NCBI RefSeq assembly: GCF_002998435.1
Contig: NZ_CP027231.1
Coordinates: forward strand, 1,839,001-1,903,000
Source: Bacteroides zoogleoformans
Lineage (GTDB): Bacteria > Bacteroidota > Bacteroidia > Bacteroidales > Bacteroidaceae
Direction: 5' to 3'
DNA: 64,000 bases
The notes under the pieces are model-generated. The model saw only the letters and a list, made by a program, of their open reading frames with translations, had not been told where the DNA came from and did no database searches. Positions within the stretch are counted from its first letter, which is position 1; each line of letters opens with the position of its first letter. Position numbers and translations under genes: made by a program. Shown here piece by piece: positions 25,942-34,789 of the stretch.

Positions 25942-26033
25942 GACTTCCCAAAGACGTGATGCATGACTTCCCAAAGGCATGACGCACGACTTCCCAAAGG
26001 CATGACGCACGACTTCCCAAAGGCACGGGCGGC
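25942..26033. repeat. Four tandem copies of a 23-bp repeat
   Basis: Copies begin at 25942, 25965, 25988 and 26011, each starting gacttcccaaag. Copies two and three are identical; the outer ones have diverged. They lie between the GH20 and GH2 genes and are not translated in either gene. Confidence 0.9.
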
Positions 26034-26138
26034 GACTAACGTTAGTGAGAGCAGCTCTTCTTTTTCTGTCGAAATCGGGTTATATTGCAAGTGATGTAAG
26101 AACTCTTAATATTCGATTAAAACAATTATTATTATCGT

Positions 26139-29100
26139 ATGAGAAAGCCACTTATTATCTTTTTATTGTGTGAAATGTTCGTCTCGACCGCATTTGCCGT
26201 GCGAGACAGTCTGCGCGGATTTCAGTACGCGTCCGTTCAATCGCCCGACGGAAAGGAATGGGAGTCGCCCGAACGGCTGGCGCTGAACAAGGAACAGCCT
26301 CGCGCTTATTTCTTTTCCTTTGCCGACGTCAGCTCCGCACGGAAAGTATTGCCCGAGCATAGCGCTTATTGGATGAGCCTCAACGGTGATTGGAAATTCA
26401 AATGGGTGCCCAATCCCGATGAACGACCGAAAGACTTCCAACGTACGGACTACGATGTGTCGGCTTGGGACGATATCTACGTGCCTTCGAGCTGGAACAT
26501 CTACGGCATCCGGAAAGACGGAACTCAGAAATACGGAACACCCATCTACGTGAACCAGCCCGTCATCTTCCAGCATAAGGTGGCGGTGGACGACTGGCGC
26601 GGAGGAGTGATGCGCACGCCGCCTGCCCACTGGACTACCTACAAGCATCGCAACGAAGTGGGGTCTTACCGCCGCGATTTCACGTTGCCCGCCGGATGGA
26701 ACGGCCGCGAAGTCTTCATCGACTTCGACGGGGTGGACTCTTTCTTTTATCTCTGGATAAACGGACAATACGTCGGCTTCTCCAAGAACTCGCGAAACAC
26801 GGCGAGCTTCAACATCACTCCCTACCTCGTAACCGGAAAGAACACCGTGGCCGTGGCTGTTTATCGCAGTTCGGACGCTTCTTTCCTCGAGTCGCAAGAC
26901 ATGTTCCGCCTGCCGGGCATCTTCCGCACGGTGGCGCTTACCTCGGTTCCTAAACTGCATGTGCGCGATTTGGTGGCTACACCCGACCTAAACTCCTCTT
27001 TTGAGGAAGGTACGCTCGCCATCAAGGCCGACATCCGCAACCTCGACAAGAAAGAGGCTAAAGGATGCAGCATGGTCTATTCGCTCTATGCCGACAAGCT
27101 TTATTCAGACGAGAATACGCCGGTGACAGGCGCCACAGCCGTTGCTGCCGTGATGCCTGTGGGTAAAGACGGCATCGTCACCAGCCAAACCACACTGACG
27201 CTGCCCAGACCTTTGCTGTGGTCGGCAGAGGCTCCTCACCGCTACACGCTGGTGGGCGAACTGAAAGACAGGAAAGGGCGCACCATAGAAACCGTTTCTG
27301 CCTATGTGGGATTCCGTAAGGTGGAAATCAAGGACACCCCTGCCTCGGAAGACGAGTTCGGACTGGCCGGACGTTATTACTACATCAACGGAAAGACCGT
27401 GAAACTGAAGGGCGTGAACCGCCACGAGACCAATCCCGCACTGGGACATGCCATCACCCGCGAACAGATGGAGCGGGAAGTGATGCTGATGAAACGCGCC
27501 AACATCAACCACGTGCGCAACTCGCACTATCCCGACGACCCTTACTGGTACTATCTTTGCGACAAGTACGGCATCTATCTCGAAGACGAGGCCAATCTGG
27601 AGTCGCACGAATATTATTACGGCAAAGCGTCCCTGTCTCACCCCATAGAGTGGGAAAAAGCGCATGTGGCACGCGTGATGGAAATGGTACACAGTCATGT
27701 CAACCATCCCTCCATCGTCATTTGGTCGCTGGGCAACGAGGCCGGGCCGGGCAAGAACTTCGTGACTGCCTACAATGCACTGAAAGCTTTCGACCTCTCT
27801 CGGCCGGTGCAATACGAGCGCAACAACGACATCGTGGACATGGGCTCCAATCAATATCCGTCCATCGCTTGGACGCGCGAGGCCGTGAAAGGGAAGTACG
27901 GCATCAAATATCCTTTCCACATCTCGGAGTATGCACACTCCATGGGCAATGCCGTGGGCAATCTGGTGGATTATTGGGAAGCCATTGAGTCGACCAACTT
28001 CTTCTGCGGAGGAGCCATCTGGGACTGGGTAGACCAAGCCATGTATAACTACACCCCCGAAGGCAAACGATACTTGGCCTACGGCGGCGACTTCGGCGAC
28101 ACGCCCAACGACGGACAGTTCGTGATGAACGGCATCGTGTTTGCCGACCTCGAACCCAAACCTCAGTACTATGAAGTGAAGAAGGTGTATCAGCACATCG
28201 CCGTGCAAGCCAAAGACATACGCAAGGGCAGCTTCGAAATCTTCAATAAATACTACTTCAAAGACTTGAACGACTATGAAGTGCGCTGGTCGCTCTACGA
28301 GAACGGTAGCGAAGTGCAAAGCGGAACACTGCCCGCCGCCCGTATCGCCCCGCGCAGCCGGGCGCTCGTACAGATTCCTTATAATTACGAGGCGTTGAAG
28401 CCCGCTGCCGAGTATTTCGTGAAGATGCAGTTCTGCCTGAAAGACAAGAAACCTTGGGCGGAAAAGGGCTATGCAACGGCCGAAGAGCAATTCCTCCTGA
28501 AGCCCGCGAGCAACCTGCCGGGCATCGCCACCCTGACCGATAATGCCGGAAACCTGCTGATAGACAAAACGGACGCACGCTTCACCGACATCCGTGGCAA
28601 GGAGTTCGACGCACGCTTCGACATGCAGACCGGAACCATCTATAGCCTGAAATACAAAGGCGAGACGCTTATAGCCGATGGAAACGGGCCGAAGCTCGAC
28701 GCCTTCCGTGCTTTCGTCAACAACGACAACTGGGTATATGCCGGATGGTTCGAAAACGGTCTGCACAACTTGCGGCACAAAGCCGTGCGCGCCACTACCC
28801 TGCAACGTCCCGACGGCGCCGTGGTACTGGCCTTCACTGTAGAGTCGCAAGCGCCGAACGCCGCACGCATTCTTGGCGGAACATCCAGCGGCAGGAACAC
28901 AATTGAGGAACTGACCGACCGCGCATTCGGCGAGAACGACTTCAAGTTCACGACCAATCAGGTATGGACGGTCTATCGCGACGGCTCGATAGAGCTGCAG
29001 GCAGGCATCACGTCCAACCGTCCCAAGCTGATATTGCCGCGCTTGGGCTACGTGATGAAACTTCCGCAGAAGTACGATAACTTCACCTACTACGGACGCG

Positions 29101-30164
29101 GGCCCGTCGAGAACTACCCCGACCGCAAAACAGGACAGTTCATCGAACTCTATCGCAGCACGGTGGAAAAAGAGTTCGCCAACTTCCCCAAGCCGCAGGA
29201 TATGGCCAATCATGAAGAGGTGCGCTGGTGTGCGTTGACCGATGCCGCAGGCGCAGGGGCACAATTCATTGCCACCGGCGGCAAGATGTCCGTGGCGCCG
29301 CTGCAACACACGGCTGTCGAAATGACGCTGGCAGGACATCCCTATCAGCTTCCGGAGACGACAGGCACTTATCTGCACCTCGACCTCGGCGTCACAGGCT
29401 TGGGCGGCAACAGTTGCGGACAAGGCGGACCGCTGGAGCCGGACAGAGTACTGGCAGGCCCGCATTCGTTCGGCTTCATCATCCGTCCGGCAGCAAAGAA
29501 CCTGACGGAAGCGGCACAGGTAAGCGGCAACGGCACCCTCCCCTTGAGCATCGTGCGCAACGAGGCGGGCGAGGTGAGCTTCTTGTCCTTGAACCCCGAA
29601 GCCGAAATCTGCTACACCTTGGGGAAAGAGAAGAAAGCAAGAACCTACAACGCCCCCATCCCCATGCGCGAAGGCGGCAGTGTGACGGCATGGTTCAAGT
29701 CCACCCCCGACATCAAAGCGTCGCAGACCTTCGGCAAGATAGAGAAAGTGCAAGCCGAGGTAATAAACGCCAGCAGTGAGGAGACCGATGGCGAAGAGGC
29801 CACGAACCTGACCGACGGGGACGCCGCGACCATCTGGCACACCATGTACTCCGTCACCCTGGCCAAGTATCCGCATTGGGTGGATTTAGACGCTAAAGAC
29901 GTGAAACTCGTCAAAAGCATCACTTACCTGCCCCGACAGGACAGCGACAACGGCAACGTGAAGGACTACCGCATCCAGGTGAGCACCGACGGCAAGACTT
30001 GGAGCGACCCCGTGGCCGAAGGCAGCTTCGAGAGAAACCGGAAAGAGAAAACCGTGCGCTTCGACAAACCCGTCAAGGCGCGCTACATCCGCTTCACCGC
30101 CTTGAGCGAGCAACAAGGACATGATTATGCGTCGGGAGCCGAAATAGGCATCTTGGCCGAATAA
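26139..30164 (+). CDS. Glycoside hydrolase family 2 beta-galactosidase with C-terminal discoidin-like domain
   Basis: Large exported LacZ-type enzyme of 1341 aa. Signal peptide about 1-21; sugar-binding jelly roll about 60-290; Ig-like domain to about 420; TIM barrel with acid/base Glu534 (WSLGNEAG) and nucleophile Glu597 (HISEYAHSMGN); a second Ig-like part and the LacZ small-chain domain to about 1120. The C-terminal 140 residues form an F5/8 type C (CBM32-like) domain (NLTDGDAATIWHT, YIRFTALS), a likely carbohydrate-binding module. Last gene of the utilisation locus, followed by a terminator. Its long form (E. coli LacZ is 1023 aa) is due to the added C-terminal module. Confidence 0.93.
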   Translation: MRKPLIIFLLCEMFVSTAFAVRDSLRGFQYASVQSPDGKEWESPERLALNKEQPRAYFFSFADVSSARKVLPEHSAYWMSLNGDWKFKWVPNPDERPKDFQRTDYDVSAWDDIYVPSSWNIYGIRKDGTQKYGTPIYVNQPVIFQHKVAVDDWRGGVMRTPPAHWTTYKHRNEVGSYRRDFTLPAGWNGREVFIDFDGVDSFFYLWINGQYVGFSKNSRNTASFNITPYLVTGKNTVAVAVYRSSDASFLESQDMFRLPGIFRTVALTSVPKLHVRDLVATPDLNSSFEEGTLAIKADIRNLDKKEAKGCSMVYSLYADKLYSDENTPVTGATAVAAVMPVGKDGIVTSQTTLTLPRPLLWSAEAPHRYTLVGELKDRKGRTIETVSAYVGFRKVEIKDTPASEDEFGLAGRYYYINGKTVKLKGVNRHETNPALGHAITREQMEREVMLMKRANINHVRNSHYPDDPYWYYLCDKYGIYLEDEANLESHEYYYGKASLSHPIEWEKAHVARVMEMVHSHVNHPSIVIWSLGNEAGPGKNFVTAYNALKAFDLSRPVQYERNNDIVDMGSNQYPSIAWTREAVKGKYGIKYPFHISEYAHSMGNAVGNLVDYWEAIESTNFFCGGAIWDWVDQAMYNYTPEGKRYLAYGGDFGDTPNDGQFVMNGIVFADLEPKPQYYEVKKVYQHIAVQAKDIRKGSFEIFNKYYFKDLNDYEVRWSLYENGSEVQSGTLPAARIAPRSRALVQIPYNYEALKPAAEYFVKMQFCLKDKKPWAEKGYATAEEQFLLKPASNLPGIATLTDNAGNLLIDKTDARFTDIRGKEFDARFDMQTGTIYSLKYKGETLIADGNGPKLDAFRAFVNNDNWVYAGWFENGLHNLRHKAVRATTLQRPDGAVVLAFTVESQAPNAARILGGTSSGRNTIEELTDRAFGENDFKFTTNQVWTVYRDGSIELQAGITSNRPKLILPRLGYVMKLPQKYDNFTYYGRGPVENYPDRKTGQFIELYRSTVEKEFANFPKPQDMANHEEVRWCALTDAAGAGAQFIATGGKMSVAPLQHTAVEMTLAGHPYQLPETTGTYLHLDLGVTGLGGNSCGQGGPLEPDRVLAGPHSFGFIIRPAAKNLTEAAQVSGNGTLPLSIVRNEAGEVSFLSLNPEAEICYTLGKEKKARTYNAPIPMREGGSVTAWFKSTPDIKASQTFGKIEKVQAEVINASSEETDGEEATNLTDGDAATIWHTMYSVTLAKYPHWVDLDAKDVKLVKSITYLPRQDSDNGNVKDYRIQVSTDGKTWSDPVAEGSFERNRKEKTVRFDKPVKARYIRFTALSEQQGHDYASGAEIGILAE

Positions 30165-30222
30165 GAAAGGAGAATCGAACAGAGATGAAAAGGGGGTGTG
30201 AGAGCTCTCTCTTTATGAAGAA

Positions 30223-30262
30223 TACCCCTGCCACAGATAGTTGTAGCAGGGGTAAATCTTTC
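30223..30262 (+). terminator. Terminator at the end of the utilisation locus
   Basis: Perfect 9-bp arms tacccctgc (30223-30231) and gcaggggta (30246-30254) followed by aatctttc. It lies 59 bp past the GH2 stop. Confidence 0.6.
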
Positions 30263-30412
30263 TATTCAGGTATCATGACACCTCTCTTTACTTGGCATCA
30301 ATAAGGTCTATATACTCGTCACTTAAAGAGCGTATCTGATTGAGACATTACAGTCAACAGCCTCTCTATGATTTTTGTAGAAAGGCTTGTGTCCCGTCCT
30401 TCTTCGCAGCGT

Positions 30413-31708
30413 CTACACCAGGCCGAATGCCGCCTTCACCTTATCCACATAGTCCAGCTTCTCCCAAGTGAAGAGTTCCACTTCCACCTCCTTGTCGCCC
30501 TCGTAGCGGCTCTGGAAGCGTTTGACGATGGTTTGCGGTTCGCGCCCCATGTGCCCGTAGGCGGCAGTTTCCTGATAGATGGGATTGCGTAGCTTGAGGC
30601 GGTCTTCGATAGCCTTCGGACGGAGGTCGAACAGTTCGTCTATTTTCCGGGCAATCTCACCGTCGCTCATGTGGACGTGGCTGCGTCCGTAGGTATCCAC
30701 GAAGATGTTGATGGGGCGTGCCACACCGATGGCGTAAGACACTTGCACCAACATCTCGTCCGCCACGCCGGCAGCCACCAGGTTCTTGGCAATGTGCCGT
30801 GCCGCGTACGCCGCGCTGCGATCCACCTTCGAGGGGTCTTTCCCCGAGAAAGCGCCGCCGCCGTGAGCACCCTTACCCCCATACGTGTCCACGATGATTT
30901 TGCGCCCCGTCAGCCCGGTATCTCCGTGAGGCCCGCCGATGACAAACTTCCCGGTAGGATTGACGTGGTACGTGATGCGGTCATTGAACAGAGCCAGCAC
31001 TTTCTCGGCACGGATGGAAGCGATGACGCGCGGCATCAGCACCTCGATGACGTCCTTGCGGATAACGGCCAGCATCTCTTCGTCGGCTTTCAGCTGTGCG
31101 GCTTCGCTGCCGTCGGCGGGGCTGACAAAGTCGTCATGCTGCGTGGAGACCACAATGGTGTCGATGCGGACGGGTGTCCCGTTGTCGTCATACTCTATGG
31201 TCACTTGGCTCTTGGCGTCGGGGCGGAGGTAGGTCATCACCCTGCCTTCGCGGCGGATGTCGGCCAGCACTTGCAGGATGCGGTGTGCCAGGTCGAGCGA
31301 GAGCGGCATGTAATTCTCCGTTTCGTTGGTGGCATAGCCGAACATCATTCCCTGGTCTCCGGCGCCCTGCTCCATGGGGTCTTGCCTTTCCACGCCGCGG
31401 TTGATGTCGGGGCTTTGCTCATGGATGGCGCTCAGCACGCCGCACGAGTTGCTCTCGAACATGTATTCGCCTTTGGTGTATCCAATCTTCTTAATCACTT
31501 CGCGTGCGATGAGTTGGAGGTCAACGTACGCTTTTGTCTTCACCTCTCCGGCCAGCACCACCTGTCCGGTAGTGACCAGCGTTTCGCAAGCTACTTTCGA
31601 GTTGGGGTCGTAAGCCAACAGTTTGTCAAGCACAGCGTCCGATATCTGATCGGCCACTTTGTCGGGATGTCCTTCTGACACCGATTCGGATGTGAATAAA
31701 TAGCCCAT
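30413..31708 (-). CDS. metK: S-adenosylmethionine synthase
   Basis: Makes S-adenosylmethionine from methionine and ATP in the cytosol. The 431-aa protein has the N-terminal [18 protein letters not shown] motif, the central [15 protein letters not shown]-binding motif and the [19 protein letters not shown] loop. Slightly longer than E. coli MetK (384 aa), as usual in Bacteroidales. It is a single gene with a leader of about 160 nt containing a SAM-II-type aptamer, suggesting feedback control by its own product. Confidence 0.97.
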   Translation of the reverse strand: MGYLFTSESVSEGHPDKVADQISDAVLDKLLAYDPNSKVACETLVTTGQVVLAGEVKTKAYVDLQLIAREVIKKIGYTKGEYMFESNSCGVLSAIHEQSPDINRGVERQDPMEQGAGDQGMMFGYATNETENYMPLSLDLAHRILQVLADIRREGRVMTYLRPDAKSQVTIEYDDNGTPVRIDTIVVSTQHDDFVSPADGSEAAQLKADEEMLAVIRKDVIEVLMPRVIASIRAEKVLALFNDRITYHVNPTGKFVIGGPHGDTGLTGRKIIVDTYGGKGAHGGGAFSGKDPSKVDRSAAYAARHIAKNLVAAGVADEMLVQVSYAIGVARPINIFVDTYGRSHVHMSDGEIARKIDELFDLRPKAIEDRLKLRNPIYQETAAYGHMGREPQTIVKRFQSRYEGDKEVEVELFTWEKLDYVDKVKAAFGLV

Positions 31709-31811
31709 TTCTTCAAAGATAATTGATGGTTAATAAAACAGATGTTTCAATGAAGAAGCGGAAAGGGAGATGAGCAGAGACGCGTCCGGCACGAAGCCGT
31801 CAGAAAAGGAT

Positions 31812-31862
31812 GTGTTTTTAGCATTTTTTTCTGTGGTTGCAAGCTACTCAAATCTTTCCACA
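31812..31862 (-). ncRNA. SAM-II (SAM_alpha)-type riboswitch aptamer in the metK leader
   Basis: Minus-strand RNA reads: P1 arm UGUGG, loop containing GAUUUGA, then GUAGC-UUGCAA, closing arm CCACA, a short A-rich linker, then AAAUGCUAAAAAC. P1 is UGUGG/CCACA. The loop bases UAGC can pair with GCUA near the 3' end, giving the H-type pseudoknot of SAM-II. GAUUU, CUUGCA and GCUAAAAA are the conserved segments of that class as I recall it. The putative -7 box (31886-31879) would start transcription about 10 nt before the aptamer. The aptamer ends about 100 nt before the metK ATG; the expression platform is not clear. Confidence 0.8.
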
Positions 31863-31878
31863 TTTCATTTTGTGGGGG

Positions 31879-31886
31879 CAAAAGTA
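31879..31886 (-). promoter_or_regulatory. metK -7 box
   Basis: On the minus strand TACTTTTG matches TAnnTTTG. Start of transcription is expected near 31872, just before the riboswitch aptamer. Confidence 0.55.
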
Positions 31887-31985
31887 ATGGTTTATTCCGG
31901 AACTCCCGCCTTTTTCGCACAGTATTAACATTCTATAAACAACCATACATCTCCATCGGCCTACTCTGCCCGTCTTCTTATCTCT

Positions 31986-32013
31986 CCCCCTCCCCCATAG
32001 GGAGGGGAGGGGG
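31986..32013 (-). terminator. GC-rich stem-loop after the glycosyltransferase operon
   Basis: cccctccc (31987-31994) pairs with gggagggg (32000-32007) with a short loop, extended by further C/G runs. It follows the last glycosyltransferase gene by about 10 bp. There is no clear T-run, so termination is inferred from position. Confidence 0.4.
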
Positions 32014-32021
32014 GAAAGGCT

Positions 32022-32936
32022 TTAGACACCGAAGTCGCCTTTCAGCGTACGTTTGATTCTTCGCAACGCTTTTGCCCAAAAGAAGTTGGTGCGACGATAG
32101 TAGCGGGCAAAGATGCGCCGTGCCTCGGCGTTTTCTGTCACTGGGCTGATTTTTACCACCGGAAGCGGCTCCGGCCAAAGCGAGGCGTCGTACAGGCCGC
32201 CGCCTCCACAATGGGTGCCGCTGCCGTCGAACCCTTTGTTCTGCACCAGCGATCTGCCGGTATTCAACGAAAGGATATCCGCCAGGAACAGGCTGGCGTT
32301 CCAGCGGATGGCCCATGAGTTGTTTTTCCCCTCGGTCTGCCGGCGTAGCATGCGGGTGAAGCCGTACGTGCCGTCGAAGTCGAAGGTGCGGGTCAGGCCT
32401 CTGTCTTCGAGTTGCTTCAGCAAGGCTTTTCCGTCGGGGTTGAAGTGTTGCCAGGCGCGCTTCCACGTGGCCCAGCCCCAGCTTCCCGTCCATTTAATGA
32501 GGAAAGTGGCGGGAAGGGAGGGGTCTTGGGTGAAGTCGCAGGCTTGGATATGCCCCACGCGCGGCTCATCTTCGTAGGCGCAGAGGGCATCGTTCATGAA
32601 GCGCAGAAAGCAGGGGGATACCATCAGGTCGTCTTCCAGCACAATGACCCTCCCGTGGCGGTTCACTTGTTCGGTGACGCCGGCTATCACGTTGGCCGCC
32701 AATCCTTGGTTCTCGGTGTGCTCTATCACCTCGACGGAGCGGAAGCCGGCAAGGGTGTGCAGGTAGCGACGCACTTCGTCCACCGCCGCTTGGTCGGCGG
32801 TGTTGCGAGCGGCGTCGGAATAGACGAACAGACGGCTGCGGGCGGCCTCTTCATTAGTCAGCAGGCTCTTTATCAACTGCCGGGTATGGGCAGGACGGTT
32901 GTAAGTGAAGAGCAGGATAGGGGCGTAATCTTTCAT
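32022..32936 (-). CDS. Glycosyltransferase, GT2-like
   Basis: Protein of 304 aa with a GT-A nucleotide-sugar-binding N-terminal half: LLFTYNRP at the start, a DxD-like VLEDDL near residue 98, and a GSWGWATWKRAW segment seen in sugar-transferase families of O-antigen and capsule clusters. Last gene of the four-gene minus-strand operon, 30 bp after the preceding gene. It should transfer one sugar during surface glycan synthesis; donor and acceptor are not identifiable. Confidence 0.8.
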   Translation of the reverse strand: MKDYAPILLFTYNRPAHTRQLIKSLLTNEEAARSRLFVYSDAARNTADQAAVDEVRRYLHTLAGFRSVEVIEHTENQGLAANVIAGVTEQVNRHGRVIVLEDDLMVSPCFLRFMNDALCAYEDEPRVGHIQACDFTQDPSLPATFLIKWTGSWGWATWKRAWQHFNPDGKALLKQLEDRGLTRTFDFDGTYGFTRMLRRQTEGKNNSWAIRWNASLFLADILSLNTGRSLVQNKGFDGSGTHCGGGGLYDASLWPEPLPVVKISPVTENAEARRIFARYYRRTNFFWAKALRRIKRTLKGDFGV

Positions 32937-32966
32937 GACTTTGTTTCTTTACTTGGTTCTAAATTA

Positions 32967-33878
32967 TCATATATACCATGTACCGCATCGTTTGTTCAGC
33001 TTGCGATAGCCGATGACCTTGCCTGTCCGGCCGAATACGCTTGCCGTGATGCGGAGATAGGCGACGGCATCTTTCAGATTTCCTTGCAGCAATGCTTTAA
33101 ACGTTTTCTTGATGCCCGCCGCCACTCCATAGGCAAATGCCTTGGGAAAAGAGTATTGCACGTTAGCATACTCGGACAACAGATAAACTTCCTCCGAATA
33201 TAGGAAGGCTTTGCGAGCCACGGGCCGGTATTCCCGGTCGTGGCATCCTTGTACGTAAGGCGAATACCCTATCCGGTAACCGCAACGGTGTAAACGGTTG
33301 ACGTAGTCCACGTCTTCGCCATAGTGTCGGAAGAGGGGGCAGAATCCGCCCACTTGCTTCAATACGGAAACAGGAATAAACCAGAATGCCGCATTGACGA
33401 AAGGCACTTCTATGGGAGGACAAAGGGACTTGTCTTTCGCACGATAGGTCTTCAACTCCGCCGAAGGGCTTAGTCCTGCATAACCGGCGAAACCTTTCTC
33501 CAACTTATCGCCCGCACCGGTCAGATGGGTGGGCGACAAGATGCCATATTGGGGGTATTTACCGCTAAGCGCGCTCAATGTGCCGAGCGTTTCGGCATCT
33601 ATCCACGCGTCTTGGTTCAGTAGGAAAACAGCCTCGTAGCCCTCTTCCAACGCCATTCTCATACCGAGGTTGTTGGCACGGCCGAAGCCGAGGTTCTCCT
33701 GGCTCTGGATGAGGCGGACTTCCGGATAGCGGCTTTCGATGAGCTGTACGGTACGATCTTGCGAGGCGTTGTCTATCACCACCACATCCGCTTGCAGCGA
33801 AGATTGGCGCAGACTGCCCAGGCAACGGTCCAGCCAACGCTCGAAGTTATAGGCTGCTATAATGGTCAGTATTTTCAT
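32967..33878 (-). CDS. Family 2 glycosyltransferase (rhamnosyltransferase-like)
   Basis: Protein of 303 aa with the GT2 fold: VVIDNASQDRTVQL and ENLGFGRANNLGM near residues 33-70, LLNQDAW as the DxD-type motif near 89, and EDVDYVNRLHRCGYRI near 196-211. The NLGFGRANN signature is common in rhamnosyltransferase-like enzymes. The start at 33878 was chosen because the protein begins MKILTIIAAYN like other GT2 enzymes and overlaps the upstream stop by 4 bp (ATGA coupling). The open frame extends upstream to 34127, but that part lies inside the upstream gene. Confidence 0.88.
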   Translation of the reverse strand: MKILTIIAAYNFERWLDRCLGSLRQSSLQADVVVIDNASQDRTVQLIESRYPEVRLIQSQENLGFGRANNLGMRMALEEGYEAVFLLNQDAWIDAETLGTLSALSGKYPQYGILSPTHLTGAGDKLEKGFAGYAGLSPSAELKTYRAKDKSLCPPIEVPFVNAAFWFIPVSVLKQVGGFCPLFRHYGEDVDYVNRLHRCGYRIGYSPYVQGCHDREYRPVARKAFLYSEEVYLLSEYANVQYSFPKAFAYGVAAGIKKTFKALLQGNLKDAVAYLRITASVFGRTGKVIGYRKLNKRCGTWYI

Positions 33879-34789
33879 GAGGTTTCGGCTTTTCGTTCTG
33901 TTTCGATGGTTTCTATGAGGGCGTCCGACTTTCCGCTCACCACTTTCCGGCAGAACATCTTGCCCGACAGCTTCAGTGCAGGCAGGTCTTCCGGAGTCAT
34001 GGTCTTGATGGATTGGCCGTATACGATATAATGCAGGGGCGTCAGTGCGTGGAGTCCGGCGTATCTGCCTTCGTACAGCAAGGCGCGGGCGGCAAAGGGA
34101 GAGTTGAACACAAGGGTCTGTACGCATAGCTCGCTGGGGACGAAGCTTGTCTTGAAGTAGCGGGTCATCTCCTTTTCAGTGCAGAGCTTCTCGTAGACAT
34201 AGCGGGCGCAAGGCAGGGTGATGGCCCAATAGTCGGAGCCGAAAAACACATCCGCTTCTTTGCCGCCAAGCTTTACGAAGGGGCGCTTCCTGAACGGAAG
34301 CAACTGCATCAGGTGGCGTGAGGCTACGATGAGCTTGTTCCGCAACCACCGACTTCCGATGTTCAGGTCGCGGAAGAAGTGGTAGTAGATGATTTTGGCT
34401 ATCTGCTGCTTGTCGGCAGAGCGGGTCAGGTTCATTGCCACGATGAACTCCGTCTCCTTGTGCCCGTCAAAGTAGCTGTGTATCTCGGTGTTGGGCCACA
34501 GAGGATAGTCTTGCCCGCTGAGGCAGACGACGCGGCCATAAGCGATGCCGCTGTGCAGCACGGCGGACAGCAGTTCCTTCTGATATTCCACCTGCCCCCA
34601 GCCTCCCCAGCTCACCCGATGCCGGGGCACAAAGGTCGTCTTGTCTTTCAGCAACTCCTTGAAAGGGCGGATGTCCGCATTCCGGTCGATGTGTATGTAG
34701 AAATCGGCGTCACCGGCCAGGGCATCTACCAGACGACGTAAGTGCGGCGCGTCTTTATAGGCGGATATGATGTAGGCGATGCGGCTCAT
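33875..34789 (-). CDS. Core-2/I-branching-type glycosyltransferase (GT14, Branch domain)
   Basis: Protein of 304 aa resembling beta-1,6-N-acetylglucosaminyltransferases of the Branch family: IAYIISAYKDAPHLRRLV at the start, FYIHIDRNAD near 30, RVSWGGWGQVEYQKELL near 58-75, LSGQDYPLWP near 92. The start at 34789 gives the family N-terminus and a 4-bp overlap with the flippase gene. Frame extends upstream but only as a shadow of the flippase. In bacteria this family occurs in exopolysaccharide and capsule clusters. Confidence 0.88.
   Translation of the reverse strand: MSRIAYIISAYKDAPHLRRLVDALAGDADFYIHIDRNADIRPFKELLKDKTTFVPRHRVSWGGWGQVEYQKELLSAVLHSGIAYGRVVCLSGQDYPLWPNTEIHSYFDGHKETEFIVAMNLTRSADKQQIAKIIYYHFFRDLNIGSRWLRNKLIVASRHLMQLLPFRKRPFVKLGGKEADVFFGSDYWAITLPCARYVYEKLCTEKEMTRYFKTSFVPSELCVQTLVFNSPFAARALLYEGRYAGLHALTPLHYIVYGQSIKTMTPEDLPALKLSGKMFCRKVVSGKSDALIETIETERKAETS

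Noticed and set aside
25942-26033. CRISPR array
   Set aside because: Repeats are head-to-tail with no spacers, and no cas genes are present.
27105-29876. Long minus-strand open frame (923 codons) inside the GH2 gene
   Set aside because: Shadow frame of a GC-rich-third-position gene; the GH2 reading has catalytic residues and domain order.
31812-31862. SAM-I (S-box) riboswitch
   Set aside because: The element is only about 50 nt and has a pseudoknot layout; the four-way junction of SAM-I is absent.
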